DNA of 64,000 nt from Streptococcus australis ATCC 700641 (GCF_000186465.1 NZ_GL636091.1:1126981-1190980), one strand, 5' to 3'. Positions 44,241-52,951 are shown, counted from the stretch's first letter. Notes: a model not told the origin generated them from the letters alone. Numbers and translations: made by a program.

Positions 44241-45092
44241 GTGACCTACGCTTACAATAGTAAGATTTACCTGGCAGAAGCGGTACTCAATGTGAAGGAT
44301 TTGGCGCGCCAGACCGCTTTTTACACCCAAATTTTGGGGTTGGAGATTTTGTCTCAGTCGGAGGAGGAAGTCCTTCTTGGGGTCGGAGGCAAGGCCTTGG
44401 TCCATCTCATCCAAACGGACCGGACCGAAGCCGTTAAAGCTAGCTATGGTCTTTATCACATGGCCATTCTCCTACCTAGTCGGGAGGACTTGGCGGATGT
44501 CTTCAAGCATATGGCTGAGCTGAACGTTCCCTTTGTCGGGGGCGCAGACCATGGCTATAGTGAAGCCCTCTATCTTGAGGATCCAGAGGGCAATGGCATT
44601 GAGCTCTACCGGGATAAGCCAGTGGCGGAGTGGGATATCCGTGAGGATGGTCGCATCATCGGGGTGACAGAGGAACTTTCTGCCCAAGAAATCTATGAAA
44701 TGGGGCGCAAGGTGGAGCCTTTCCAGATAGCGTCCGATACCCGCATGGGACATATCCACCTCTCTGTAACGGATAGCCAAGCAGCGTCCGCCTTCTACCA
44801 AAAGGTGCTGGGATTCTCCGATAAGTTCACTCTTCCATCAGCCAGCTGGATTGCTTCTGGGGACTACCACCATCACTTAGCAGTCAATGAATGGGCCGGC
44901 AAGCACTTGGCCAAACGGGAAGCCCAGCTTCCTGGTCTTGCCTATTACGTCATCCAAGTAGAAAAGAAAGAAGACTTGGTTGCCATCGCAGAGCGAGCAA
45001 AAGAGCAGGAGGCACCTGTCACCTGGTTGACCTCTAGTGAGCTCGAGTTCACAGACCCAGATGGGATTGTGACCCGTGTCAGAAAGGGTTAG
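44241..45092 (+). CDS. VOC-family (glyoxalase/CatE-like) dioxygenase
   Basis: A 283-residue protein with two vicinal-oxygen-chelate modules, like B. subtilis CatE and other extradiol-dioxygenase-type proteins. The first module (residues 10-125) has EAVLNVKDLARQTAFYTQILG and ends YLEDPEGNGIELYRD. The second (residues 165-283) has MGHIHLSVTDSQAASAFYQKVLG, YHHHLAVNEW and EFTDPDGIVTRVRKG. Metal ligands His and Glu are visible. The substrate is not known; it may act on catechol-like or quinone-type compounds, or be a glyoxalase-like detoxifier. It starts with GTG at 44241 after AAAAGGAGA. Confidence 0.85.
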   Translation: MTYAYNSKIYLAEAVLNVKDLARQTAFYTQILGLEILSQSEEEVLLGVGGKALVHLIQTDRTEAVKASYGLYHMAILLPSREDLADVFKHMAELNVPFVGGADHGYSEALYLEDPEGNGIELYRDKPVAEWDIREDGRIIGVTEELSAQEIYEMGRKVEPFQIASDTRMGHIHLSVTDSQAASAFYQKVLGFSDKFTLPSASWIASGDYHHHLAVNEWAGKHLAKREAQLPGLAYYVIQVEKKEDLVAIAERAKEQEAPVTWLTSSELEFTDPDGIVTRVRKG

Positions 45093-45156
45093 ATAGCTTT
45101 ATAAAATTGGATTTTTGAGAGGAAAAGCAAAAATAGTAAAAATTAGTGATATTTCG

Positions 45157-45221
45157 AGATGTAATTCTTGACATTACATCTGAGTCGTGTACAATAGTAC
45201 TTGTAATAAATAAACTTACAA
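45157..45221 (+). promoter_or_regulatory. Promoter with inverted repeats upstream of the FMN reductase gene
   Basis: The perfect inverted repeat AGATGTAAT-N7-ATTACATCT (45157-45181) contains the -35 TTGACA (45168-45173), and the -10 TACAAT is at 45190-45195. A second inverted repeat TTGTAA-N9-TTACAA (45201-45221) lies at the transcription start. The shape suggests a dimeric repressor such as a MarR-type or redox-sensing regulator, not encoded next to it. Confidence 0.65.
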
Positions 45222-45239
45222 CAGAAAGAGGAAACATCT

Positions 45240-45779
45240 ATGAAAAACATTTTATTTATCGTCGGATCTCTTCGTCAAGGATCTTTCAACCACCAAATGG
45301 CCAAGAAAGCAGAAAGCCTTCTTGAAGGAAAAGCAACAGTGACTTACTTGGACTACAAGGACATCCCGATGATGAACCAAGATTTGGAAACGCCAACCTT
45401 ACCAGCAGTGCAAGCAGTGCGTGATGCAGTCCTTGCGGCGGATGCCATCTGGATCTTCTCACCAGTTTATAACTTTGCCATTCCAGGTGTGGTGAAAAAC
45501 TTGATCGACTGGCTCAGCCGTGCCCTTGACCTATCAGAAACTCGTGGTCCATCTGCCCTCCAAGACAAGATCGTAACAGTTTCTTCAGTGGCTAATGCAG
45601 GACACGAGCCAATGTTTGCGGCCTACCAAGCGCTCTTACCATTCGTTCGTACCCAAGTAGTAGGAGACTTCACAGGAATAACCGTTAACCCAGAAGCCTG
45701 GGCAACAGGTGAATTGATCTTGACTGACGAAGCCATCGCAGGATTGGAAAAACAAGCCCAAGCCCTATTGGAAGCGTAA
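45240..45779 (+). CDS. NADPH-dependent FMN reductase (flavodoxin-like)
   Basis: A 179-residue flavodoxin-fold quinone or azo reductase of the NADPH-dependent FMN reductase family. The N-terminal FMN loop is [12 protein letters not shown], followed by [28 protein letters not shown] (the second FMN loop), and the [14 protein letters not shown] strand. It would use NAD(P)H to reduce flavin, quinones or chromate-like electrophiles. The operator-like repeats over its promoter suggest induction, perhaps by quinone or oxidative stress, and the VOC protein gene just upstream fits electrophile detoxification. AGAGG precedes the ATG. Confidence 0.9.
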   Translation: MKNILFIVGSLRQGSFNHQMAKKAESLLEGKATVTYLDYKDIPMMNQDLETPTLPAVQAVRDAVLAADAIWIFSPVYNFAIPGVVKNLIDWLSRALDLSETRGPSALQDKIVTVSSVANAGHEPMFAAYQALLPFVRTQVVGDFTGITVNPEAWATGELILTDEAIAGLEKQAQALLEA

Positions 45780-45810
45780 AAAAAGCTGAGACTTCTGTCT
45801 CAGCTTTTTT
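45779..45810. terminator. Bidirectional terminator between the FMN reductase and VIT genes
   Basis: AAAAAGCTGAGAC / GTCTCAGCTTTTT hairpin with a four-base loop and runs of A and T on both sides. Confidence 0.85.
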
Positions 45811-46504
45811 AGATACTAAACAATTGTCCAAAGAGATAGGTAACACCCATAGTCAGTAGTCCGATAACCAAGTTACGGATCATGGCTTGCTTGGTAGGTG
45901 CTTTTCCTAGCTTGGCACTGGTGTAGCCGGTAAAGAGAAGGGAAAGGGCCACGATGATCACCGTTGCTGGGATCCGGATTTCTTTTGGCAAGAGGATGAT
46001 CGACAGCATTGGTGGAAGAGAGCCGAGGACAAAAGCTACAAAACTAGAGATGGCCGCATGCCAAGGATTGGTAAACTCTTCAAACTCCAGGCCATACTTT
46101 TCTTCCACTAAGGCCTTGAGAGGGTGTTTGAGAAAGGCCCGCTCGGTCATGATTTGAGCAGCCGTTTCGCATTCCCCATTTTGGAGATAGGCTGCATAAA
46201 GGGAGTCGCGTGCAGCTATTGGATCCCGGTCCAGAAGGGCTTGCTCTCGGCTGACAGCGGCTTCTTCTGTATCCTTTTGGGTGGATACAGAGACGTATTC
46301 ACCACCCGCCATAGAGAAGGCACCGGCCAGAATGGCAGAAAGGCCAGATAGGAAGATAATCCAAAGATTGCTGGTCGCGCTGGCAACCCCGATAACGACT
46401 CCAGCGATTGAGATAATGCCATCATTGGCACCGAGCACTCCAGCTCGTAAGATATTTAAGCGGTCGTTAAATGAAGCATCAACGCCATGTTTAGTTTCAG
46501 TCAT
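45809..46504 (-). CDS. VIT1/CCC1-family metal transporter
   Basis: A 231-residue membrane protein of the VIT1/CCC1 family, which moves Fe(II) or Mn(II) across membranes. Five helices are apparent. The first pair, ILRAGVLGANDGIISIAGVVIGVA and FLSGLSAILAGAFSMAGGEYVSVSTQ, carries the conserved metal path. A cytoplasmic acidic helical stretch (DTEEAAVSREQALLDRDP... to EEFTNP) follows, then three C-terminal helices. Direction is probably export, protecting against metal excess. The start at 46504 has GGAGACAAG upstream. It is convergent with the FMN reductase. Confidence 0.88.
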   Translation of the reverse strand: MTETKHGVDASFNDRLNILRAGVLGANDGIISIAGVVIGVASATSNLWIIFLSGLSAILAGAFSMAGGEYVSVSTQKDTEEAAVSREQALLDRDPIAARDSLYAAYLQNGECETAAQIMTERAFLKHPLKALVEEKYGLEFEEFTNPWHAAISSFVAFVLGSLPPMLSIILLPKEIRIPATVIIVALSLLFTGYTSAKLGKAPTKQAMIRNLVIGLLTMGVTYLFGQLFSI

Positions 46505-46679
46505 ACTTGTCTCCTGATTTCTTATTTAGAATGATTATAATTAAAGTTAAGTAATATTGCAAGTCCTTTGTCCTAAATGATAAAAGTCCGACAATTTAAG
46601 AAAGGACTATAGAAGGTAGAAGGCCTATCTCATCTTGAAAATATAGCGTCAGCAGAAGGAGCTAAGATATTATAATGCT

Positions 46680-46708
46680 TTGACATTCGAAATAATTTTA
46701 GATATAAT
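46680..46708 (+). promoter_or_regulatory. Consensus promoter of the lipoprotein gene
   Basis: TTGACA, 17-base spacer, TATAAT: both hexamers are perfect. Start of transcription would be near 46715, 25 bases before the ATG. Confidence 0.88.
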
Positions 46709-46739
46709 TCTATAAATGAATTATGAATAGGAGTCAATC

Positions 46740-47345
46740 ATGAAAAAATTAGTCGCAAGCGGTATTACCCTTCTCTCGGTTTTGACCTTGGTCGCATGTT
46801 CGGGAAATCAAACTGCAAAACCAAAGGCTTCTTCAGAGAAGTCTTCAAGCAAGGTGGAGAAATCTTCTTCCTCTAAGAAAACATCCTCATCTAAGAAGAA
46901 ATCATTTTCTTCAAAGAAATTTGAATTGACAGATGATACAAGTAGCTCTTCTAGTCAGTCTACTTCAGGCTCTGGCGCTCAAGCAACAACTCCAGAAGTT
47001 GTTTTGGTAACAGATCAGGAAATTGAAAATGCGAAAACAATCGGGGATATCAAGGGACTTTATGCAAAACTAGCTGAAAATTATAAGAAGCATGCCAATG
47101 AATTGGGTGAAAAGTTGCCAAAATCTGAACAAGAATCTTACTTCAAGACCATAGAACCTGGTATCAAGAAGATGGATGAAGAGTTGGCTTCTGTGAATGA
47201 AACACTTGCTCAATTTGGAGATGATACAACGCTATTCCCAGAAGAGCACCGTGCTGCCTTTATCGAGGCCTTCAAAGCAACCCGTGATACCATGACAAAT
47301 GCTTTGGTAACTGCTTATAAGTTTGTTGGAGGTTTGAGTAGCTAA
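46740..47345 (+). CDS. Ser/Lys-rich lipoprotein of unknown function
   Basis: A 201-residue exported lipoprotein. The signal peptide MKKLVASGITLLSVLTLVAC ends in the lipobox LVAC, so Cys20 would be lipidated. Residues 24-85 are a low-complexity linker of Ser and Lys (KSSSKVEKSSSSKK and similar), as often used to pass through the wall. Residues 90-201 are a helical domain (IENAKTIGDIKGLYAKL, MDEELASVNETLAQFGDDTTLF, FIEAFKATRDTMTNAL) I cannot assign. The promoter is a perfect consensus, so expression should be high. The gene is followed by the two-stem repeat rather than a conventional terminator. Confidence 0.82.
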   Translation: MKKLVASGITLLSVLTLVACSGNQTAKPKASSEKSSSKVEKSSSSKKTSSSKKKSFSSKKFELTDDTSSSSSQSTSGSGAQATTPEVVLVTDQEIENAKTIGDIKGLYAKLAENYKKHANELGEKLPKSEQESYFKTIEPGIKKMDEELASVNETLAQFGDDTTLFPEEHRAAFIEAFKATRDTMTNALVTAYKFVGGLSS

Positions 47346-47412
47346 GGTCTCTGTCTTCTCTGTGGGGACTCAGTTTCTACAGCTACAGATTGGATCTGAA
47401 AAGAAATAAAGA

Positions 47413-47595
47413 AAGAGAGAGTGGGACAGAAATCGGTAATTCGTTAGAATTCGATTTCGTCGTCCCACCTCCGCACAGTTGAGTAGGGCTGTAAAAGCTG
47501 ATGAAATCAGCGTAGTAGAGCCCACTCAACCACTGCGTCTTGCTCGACAATCCAAAGACAATTGAGAGGCTAGGACTTTTGTCCCAGCCTCTTTT
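47413..47595 (+). repeat. Two-stem structured repeat, copy A
   Basis: About 180 bases with stem 1 GTGGGAC-a-GAAATCG / CGATTTC-...-GTCCCAC (47421-47468) and stem 2 GTTGAGT-a-GGGCT / AGCCC-ACTCAAC (47478-47530) enclosing GCTGAT-gaa-ATCAGC. A final terminator AGAGGCT-a-GGAC-tttt-GTCC-c-AGCCTCT with a T-run spans 47565-47595. The 5' TGGGACAGAA can also pair with TTTTGTCCCA of the last hairpin (one G-U pair), so two folds are mutually exclusive. Copy B at 61383 differs by only a few bases. It lies downstream of the lipoprotein gene and could end or stabilise its transcript. Confidence 0.8.
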
Positions 47596-47631
47596 TGCTT
47601 TCTGTCGGAGCTAGTCTTTTAGGGGCAGTCG

Positions 47632-47640
47632 TGCTATAAT
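47632..47640 (+). promoter_or_regulatory. Extended -10 promoter of the M42 peptidase gene
   Basis: TGC-TATAAT, about 31 bases before the ATG at 47671. Confidence 0.6.
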
Positions 47641-47670
47641 CGTACTAGCAGATTATTGAAGGAGAAATTC

Positions 47671-48708
47671 ATGAATCAAACAGTTGAATATCTAAAAGAA
47701 CTAACAGCCATCGCATCACCGACAGGCTTTACGGAAGAAGTAGCAGCTTACTTGGTCAAGACCTTGACAGACATGGGCTACAGCCCTGTTCGGACAGCTA
47801 AGGGAGGCGTAACCGTTGTCCTCAAGGGTGAGAATGACGTGCAACACCGCTACATCACGGCCCATGTGGATACTTTGGGAGCAATTGTCCGTGCTGTGAA
47901 ACCAGATGGCCGTCTCAAACTGGATCGTATCGGAGGCTTCCCTTGGAACATGATCGAAGGGGAGAACTGTACCGTCCATGTAGCCAATACCGGTAAGACC
48001 CACTCCGGTACTATCCTTGTCCACCAAACTTCTTGCCACGTCTACAAGGATGCAGGAACAGTGGAGCGGACCCAGGATAATATGGAAGTGCGCTTGGATG
48101 AAAAAGTGACCTCTGAAAAAGAAACCCGTGACTTAGGGATTGAAGTGGGAGACTTTATCAGCTTTGATGCTCGGACAATCGTCACAGATACGGGCTTTAT
48201 CAAGTCTCGTCACCTGGATGACAAGGTCAGTGCTGCCATCTTGCTTAATCTCCTTCGCGTCTACAAGGAAGAAGGCGTGACCCTACCAGTGACGACTCAC
48301 TTTGCCTTTTCTGTCTTTGAAGAAGTGGGACATGGGGCTAACTCTAGCATCCCAGCTCAAGCGGTTGAATATTTGGCAGTAGACATGGGGGCTATGGGAG
48401 ATGACCAGCAGACAGACGAGTACACGGTTTCTATCTGTGTCAAAGATGCTTCTGGACCTTATCACTATGGTTTCCGCCAGCACTTGGTGGCCTTGGCCAA
48501 GGAGCAAAACATCCCTTACAAACTGGACATCTATCCTTTCTATGGCTCGGATGCCTCTGCAGCCATGAGTGCAGGAGCAGAAGTCAAGCATGGTCTTCTC
48601 GGAGCAGGGATCGAGTCTAGCCACTCTTATGAGCGGACCCACGTGGATTCTGTGGTGGCGACAGAGCGCATGGTCGACGCCTACCTCAAGAGCGACTTGG
48701 TCAAATAA
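47671..48708 (+). CDS. M42-family metallo-aminopeptidase (PepA/FrvX-like)
   Basis: A 345-residue member of peptidase family M42 (tetrahedral aminopeptidases, often called glutamyl aminopeptidase or endoglucanase M), cytoplasmic and co-catalytic with two metal ions. Metal ligands are in ITAHVDTLG (His), SRHLDDKVSAA (Asp), FEEVGHGAN (Glu-Glu) and AVDMGAMG (Asp), with HSYERTH near the end. It releases N-terminal residues from peptides and so complements the peptide-binding lipoprotein and the dipeptidyl-peptidase encoded further right. The start at 47671 follows AAGGAG; the TTG at 47656 contains that site and is rejected. Confidence 0.92.
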   Translation: MNQTVEYLKELTAIASPTGFTEEVAAYLVKTLTDMGYSPVRTAKGGVTVVLKGENDVQHRYITAHVDTLGAIVRAVKPDGRLKLDRIGGFPWNMIEGENCTVHVANTGKTHSGTILVHQTSCHVYKDAGTVERTQDNMEVRLDEKVTSEKETRDLGIEVGDFISFDARTIVTDTGFIKSRHLDDKVSAAILLNLLRVYKEEGVTLPVTTHFAFSVFEEVGHGANSSIPAQAVEYLAVDMGAMGDDQQTDEYTVSICVKDASGPYHYGFRQHLVALAKEQNIPYKLDIYPFYGSDASAAMSAGAEVKHGLLGAGIESSHSYERTHVDSVVATERMVDAYLKSDLVK

Positions 48709-48739
48709 GCTTCGTTTTCAAGGTTAAAACATAGGATTG

Positions 48740-48774
48740 AATCTGCCTGGTCGAGTTGACTGGGTAGATTTTTT
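48740..48774 (+). terminator. Intrinsic terminator after the M42 gene
   Basis: AATCTgCCTGGTC / GACTGGGtAGATT stem with a run of T. Confidence 0.7.
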
Positions 48775-48796
48775 AGGATAAACTGTCAAAAAATTC

Positions 48797-48824
48797 TTGA
48801 CAACCCCAAAAAATGTAGTAGAAT
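48797..48824 (+). promoter_or_regulatory. Promoter of the trp operon
   Basis: TTGACA, 16-base spacer, TAGAAT, just ahead of the T-box leader. Confidence 0.75.
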
Positions 48825-48831
48825 ATGTAGT

Positions 48832-49098
48832 AAATCAGAAAGTAGCTAGTCTAAGATTTTCAGGGAGCCTGCGGGTATTGTGAGCAGGTAGTCGGAGTTA
48901 GTGAACATTGGGCTGATTGTTTAGAGTAGGAGAAGATAACACATATTCTTCTCGGTAGGCACCCCTTATCGTGCAGCTCCTTGTTAGAGGAGATAGAGAT
49001 AATGGTTGCTTTCTACCCTTTTGACCATTAACTGAGGTGGTACCGTGTTAAACCCGATTTAATGCCCTCACAGAGTGTTACTCTGTGAGGTTTTTTTG
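48832..49098 (+). ncRNA. T-box leader, tryptophan type, of the trp operon
   Basis: The T-box AGGTGGTACCGTG is at 49035-49047. It is followed by the terminator CCTCACAGAGT / ACTCTGTGAGG with seven T (49066-49097). Stem I carries GAACAT-TGG-GCTGAT, so TGG at 48909-48911 is the likely specifier for tRNA-Trp. The central stretch CGGTAGGCACCCCTTATCGTGCAG is close to CGGTCGGCACACCTTATCGTGCAA in the trpX leader, which shows common origin. When tRNA-Trp is uncharged the antiterminator forms and trpE to trpA are transcribed. Confidence 0.92.
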
Positions 49099-49199
49099 TA
49101 TTCTGTTGAAGTTGGTCTGCTTGCTAACTTCGAAGAGTATTGGATGTGCTTGGATCAGGACTTGCATCGCTTCGTCCCTAGGAAAAGAAAGGAATTCCT

Positions 49200-50555
49200 A
49201 TGAAAAAAATTTTACCAGCTGATACCTTAACCCCCATTCTAGCCTACATGCGTGTCCAAGGTGACCATAAGGTCATCCTTGAGTCGATCCCGCGTGAGAA
49301 GGAGAATGCCCGCTTTTCAATCGTGGCCTACAATCCAGTATTTGAGGTGACCTATCAGGATGGCATCCTGTATGAGAATGGCAAGGTGCTGGAGAAAGAT
49401 CCTTTTGACTACCTCCACCAGGTAACGGTAAAGGGGCTGACGTCTGATCTTCCTTTCGCTGGTGGGGCCATCGGTTTTGCGGGTTATGATATGATTGGAG
49501 TCTATGAGGAGATTGGATTCATTCCTCAGGATACCATCGGGACACCAGATATGCATTTCTTCATCTACGAGTCTTATTTGATTTTTGACCACAAGAAGGA
49601 AAAAGTCTATGTGGTGGAGGACAATATCTACTCTGGGCGGAGCAATGACGCGGTCCGCCAATCACTGGGGCAAGTAGTGACCGATCTGCAAACCCAAGCG
49701 CCCAACGAGTTCACTCCTCAGGCCTTGCAGGCCCTGCACTTCACCAACCATATCGAGAAGGAAGTCTTTATGGAAATGGTGGAGAAGGCCAAGAAACTGA
49801 TCCGTGAAGGTGATATGTTCCAATGTGTCCTCAGTCAACGCTTCTCAGCAGATTTTGAAGGTGATCCCTTGGATTATTACCGGAATTTGCGCGTGACCAA
49901 CCCATCCAACTATCTCTATTTCTATGACTTTGGAGACTACCAGATCATTGGGGCCAGTCCGGAAAGCCTGGTATCGGTGAAGAAGGGAGAGGTGACCACC
50001 AATCCAATCGCTGGAACCCGACCTCGTGGAGCGACGGAAGAAGAGGACCAAGCTCTGGCTCATGAACTCCTTCACGATATCAAGGAAACAGCCGAGCACC
50101 GCATGCTAGTGGATCTGGGCCGCAATGATATCGGGAAAATCGCTCAAAACGGGACGGTCGAAGTGACCAAGTATATGGAAGTGGAGTATTTCCGCTATGT
50201 CATGCACCTGACCAGTGTGGTCAAGGGGCAACTCCTGCCACACCTAACAGCTCTCGATGCCCTGAAAGCGACACTACCAGCTGGGACAGTCTCTGGAGCT
50301 CCTAAGATTCGGGCCATGCGTCGGATCTATGAATTGGAACAGGAAAAACGTGGCGTCTATGCAGGGGCTATCGGCTACCTATCAGCGACAGGGGATACGG
50401 ACTTCGCCATTGCCATTCGGACCATGATCCTCAAGAATCAAAAGGCCTACGTCCAAGCAGGGGCAGGGATTGTCTACGACAGTGTTCCAGAGAATGAATT
50501 TTACGAGACGATTAACAAAGCAAAATCAATGACAAGAATAGGAGATGTTCAATGA
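49200..50555 (+). CDS. trpE: Anthranilate synthase component I
   Basis: A 451-residue chorismate-using subunit. With TrpG it makes anthranilate, the first step of tryptophan synthesis. The N-terminal region (from about residue 20, SIPREKENARFSIVAYNP) carries the LLES-like feedback site, here LESIPREKE. The C-terminal catalytic domain has GDMFQCVLSQRF, IGASPESLV, PIAGTRPRG, LVDLGRNDIGK, LPAGTVSGAPKIRAM and AGAGIVYDS. Length is typical for streptococci. It overlaps trpG by four bases. The start at 49200 follows AAAGGAA, 102 bases after the T-box terminator. Confidence 0.97.
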   Translation: MKKILPADTLTPILAYMRVQGDHKVILESIPREKENARFSIVAYNPVFEVTYQDGILYENGKVLEKDPFDYLHQVTVKGLTSDLPFAGGAIGFAGYDMIGVYEEIGFIPQDTIGTPDMHFFIYESYLIFDHKKEKVYVVEDNIYSGRSNDAVRQSLGQVVTDLQTQAPNEFTPQALQALHFTNHIEKEVFMEMVEKAKKLIREGDMFQCVLSQRFSADFEGDPLDYYRNLRVTNPSNYLYFYDFGDYQIIGASPESLVSVKKGEVTTNPIAGTRPRGATEEEDQALAHELLHDIKETAEHRMLVDLGRNDIGKIAQNGTVEVTKYMEVEYFRYVMHLTSVVKGQLLPHLTALDALKATLPAGTVSGAPKIRAMRRIYELEQEKRGVYAGAIGYLSATGDTDFAIAIRTMILKNQKAYVQAGAGIVYDSVPENEFYETINKAKSMTRIGDVQ

Positions 50556-51118
50556 TTTTATTAGTGGATAATTACGATTCCTTCACCTATAATTTGGCCC
50601 AATACTTGGGAACTTTTACAGAGGTTGAGGTTTTGCGAAATGATGATGAGCGCTTGTATGAGCAGGCGGAAGAGGCAGATGCTCTCGTCTTCTCCCCAGG
50701 TCCAGGCTGGCCAGCAGATGCTGGGAAAATGGAAGCCATGATCAAGGACTTTGCAGGTAAGAAACCAATGTTGGGGATTTGCCTGGGGCATCAAGCCCTA
50801 GCTGAGACCTTTGGCGGCAAGTTGCGACTGGCTAAGAATGTCATGCATGGCAAACAAAGCCAGATTACCTTTGAAACACCATCTCCCATTTTCAAGGATA
50901 TTGAGAATGATGTGCCCATCATGCGTTACCATTCTATCGTCGTTGACCAAATGCCAGAAGAATTTGAGGTAACAGCCATTACCACGGACGACCAAGAAAT
51001 CATGGCCATCCAACACAAGAGCCTGCCAATCTACGGGCTTCAATATCATCCTGAGAGTATCGGCAGTCCAGATGGTCTAAAAATGATTGAAAATTTTGTG
51101 AAGCTGGTCCTAGACTAG
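50552..51118 (+). CDS. trpG: Anthranilate synthase component II (glutamine amidotransferase)
   Basis: A 188-residue class I amidotransferase that gives ammonia from glutamine to TrpE. The nucleophile Cys is in MLGICLGHQALAE, with the His and Glu of the triad in YGLQYHPESIGS. The N-terminal LLVDNYDSFTYNLAQYLG and PGPGWPADAG stretches are typical. It is a separate gene, not fused to TrpD. Its overlap with trpE suggests balanced synthesis of the two subunits. Similarity to PabA leaves the alternative that it also serves folate synthesis. Confidence 0.96.
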   Translation: MILLVDNYDSFTYNLAQYLGTFTEVEVLRNDDERLYEQAEEADALVFSPGPGWPADAGKMEAMIKDFAGKKPMLGICLGHQALAETFGGKLRLAKNVMHGKQSQITFETPSPIFKDIENDVPIMRYHSIVVDQMPEEFEVTAITTDDQEIMAIQHKSLPIYGLQYHPESIGSPDGLKMIENFVKLVLD

Positions 51119-51182
51119 ACCAGCAGTTCCAAGCAGCTAAAATTTCTATTGAAACTTGTAGAAAAGACAAGAGGAAACCCTT

Positions 51183-52187
51183 ATGAAAGAACTATTCTTA
51201 CAAATCTCTAATCGCCAAGACTTGACGCAAGAGCAGGTCCAAGAAGTCTTTGATCAAATCTTGCAAAACCAACTATCAGAAAGTCAAATCGCTGCCTTTT
51301 TGATGGGACTCAAAACCAAGGGAGAAACAGCAGACGAAATTACTGGAATTGTACGCGCCTTAAAGGCCCATGCGACGGTATTGCCAGAGACCTTCTCAGA
51401 TGCCATGTGTAACTGTGGGACTGGTGGTGACCAATCCTATAGCTTTAACATTTCGACGACCGTTTGCTTCGTTTTGGCTGCTGGAGGGATCCGCATGGCT
51501 AAGGCCGGCAATCGCTCTGTTTCTTCTAAGTCAGGCTCTGCAGATGTCCTAGAAGCGCTGGGTATCAACGTGGCTGCCTCACCAGAGACCCTCTCTAAAG
51601 CCTTGGACGAGGTTGGCTTGGCCTTTATCTTTGCGCAAACCATGCATCCGGCTATGCGCTTCATTGGCCCTGCTCGTCAAGCTATGGGGATTCCAACCAT
51701 TATGAACCTGGTCGGTCCTCTTGCCAATCCATTAGATCTAGAAACCCAACTCATGGGGCTTTATCGTGTCGAGTTGCAAGAGCTTGTCGCGCGTGCCATC
51801 CAGCAACTGGGACGCAAACGTGCCGTCGTCATCACTGGTCCTGACAATATGGACGAAGCAGCTCTTTATGGAACCAATACCTATACTCTCCTAGAAGACG
51901 GCAAGATCAGCCAGCATACCTTTACCTATGAAGATCTAGGGATGGATAAGGTAGAGCTGTCTGAAATAACTGGTGGCGATGCCAAGGAAAATGCAGAAAT
52001 TCTCCTCAGTGTCTTGAAGAATGAAGCCAGCCCATATCTGGAAACAACAGTTCTCAACGCAGGTCTAGGTTTCTATGCCAATGGAAAAGTGGCAAGTATC
52101 AAAGAAGGTGTGGAGCTTGCGCGTCACTTGATTGCGGATGGTTCTGCCCTTGCTAAATTGCAACACTTACAAGAGGTTCAAGTATGA
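51183..52187 (+). CDS. trpD: Anthranilate phosphoribosyltransferase
   Basis: A 334-residue enzyme that joins anthranilate and PRPP. The PRPP loop is CGTGGDQSYSFNIST, followed by KAGNRSVSSKSGSADVLEALG, and the metal and anthranilate sites lie in MHPAMRFIGPARQAMGIPTIMNLVGPLANP. It is the third gene, 64 bases after trpG, and overlaps trpC by four bases. The DQS variant in the PRPP loop (where many have DGS or GRS) is a small difference without clear meaning. Confidence 0.97.
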   Translation: MKELFLQISNRQDLTQEQVQEVFDQILQNQLSESQIAAFLMGLKTKGETADEITGIVRALKAHATVLPETFSDAMCNCGTGGDQSYSFNISTTVCFVLAAGGIRMAKAGNRSVSSKSGSADVLEALGINVAASPETLSKALDEVGLAFIFAQTMHPAMRFIGPARQAMGIPTIMNLVGPLANPLDLETQLMGLYRVELQELVARAIQQLGRKRAVVITGPDNMDEAALYGTNTYTLLEDGKISQHTFTYEDLGMDKVELSEITGGDAKENAEILLSVLKNEASPYLETTVLNAGLGFYANGKVASIKEGVELARHLIADGSALAKLQHLQEVQV

Positions 52188-52951
52188 GTAAAGCCTTTCT
52201 ACCGACAATCCTAGAACAAAAAGAAAAAGAAGTGGCGCAAATGGTCATGGAAGACCTCCAGCCTCTTCGTCAGACCTACCGTCTCTATGATTTTCTCAAG
52301 AGCCATCAAGAGCACTTGCAGATCATCGCTGAGGTGAAGAAAGCCAGCCCTAGTATGGGGGATATTAACTTGGATGTGGATATTGTCACCCAAGCCAAGA
52401 CCTATGAAGAAAATGGGGCAGCCATGATCTCAGTCCTGACGGACCAAGTCTTCTTCAAGGGGGATCTAGACTACCTTCGTGAGATTTCTTCCCAGGTAAC
52501 GATTCCAACCTTTGCCAAGGATTTTATCATTGATGAGAAGCAAATTGTCCGCTCTCGCAATGCCGGAGCGACGGTTATTCTCTTGATTGTCGCAGCACTA
52601 CCCGAAGCCCGACTCAAAGAACTCTATGACTTTGCGACAGGGCTTGGTTTGGAAGTGCTTGTAGAGACCCATAACTTAGCTGAGCTCGAAATCGCCCATC
52701 GAATCGGGGCAGAGATTATCGGGGTCAATAACCGGAACCTGGTCACCTTTGAAACGGATCTGAATACTAGTCTTGAATTGTCCACATATTTCAAAGACCA
52801 GCCGGTTTATATATCGGAGTCCGCTATTTTTGATGGGGCAGATGCGGCTTTAGTCGCTCCCTACTTTAATGGGATCTTGGTAGGGACTGCTCTCATGACA
52901 GCAGGTGATGTAGCAGAAAAGGTCAAGGAGTTACAAATTGACAAAGGTTAA
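52184..52951 (+). CDS. trpC: Indole-3-glycerol phosphate synthase
   Basis: A 255-residue TIM-barrel enzyme that closes the indole ring from carboxyphenylaminodeoxyribulose phosphate. Diagnostic stretches are [13 protein letters not shown] (catalytic Glu and Lys), [30 protein letters not shown] (catalytic Lys), [19 protein letters not shown] and ISESAI. It is a separate gene, not fused to TrpF as in enterobacteria. It overlaps trpD by four bases and trpF by 14. Confidence 0.97.
   Translation: MSKAFLPTILEQKEKEVAQMVMEDLQPLRQTYRLYDFLKSHQEHLQIIAEVKKASPSMGDINLDVDIVTQAKTYEENGAAMISVLTDQVFFKGDLDYLREISSQVTIPTFAKDFIIDEKQIVRSRNAGATVILLIVAALPEARLKELYDFATGLGLEVLVETHNLAELEIAHRIGAEIIGVNNRNLVTFETDLNTSLELSTYFKDQPVYISESAIFDGADAALVAPYFNGILVGTALMTAGDVAEKVKELQIDKG

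Noticed and set aside
46800..46970. Ser/Lys-rich repeats as a CRISPR-like or tandem DNA repeat
   Set aside because: They are codons for a low-complexity linker in the lipoprotein, without regular unit length or spacers.
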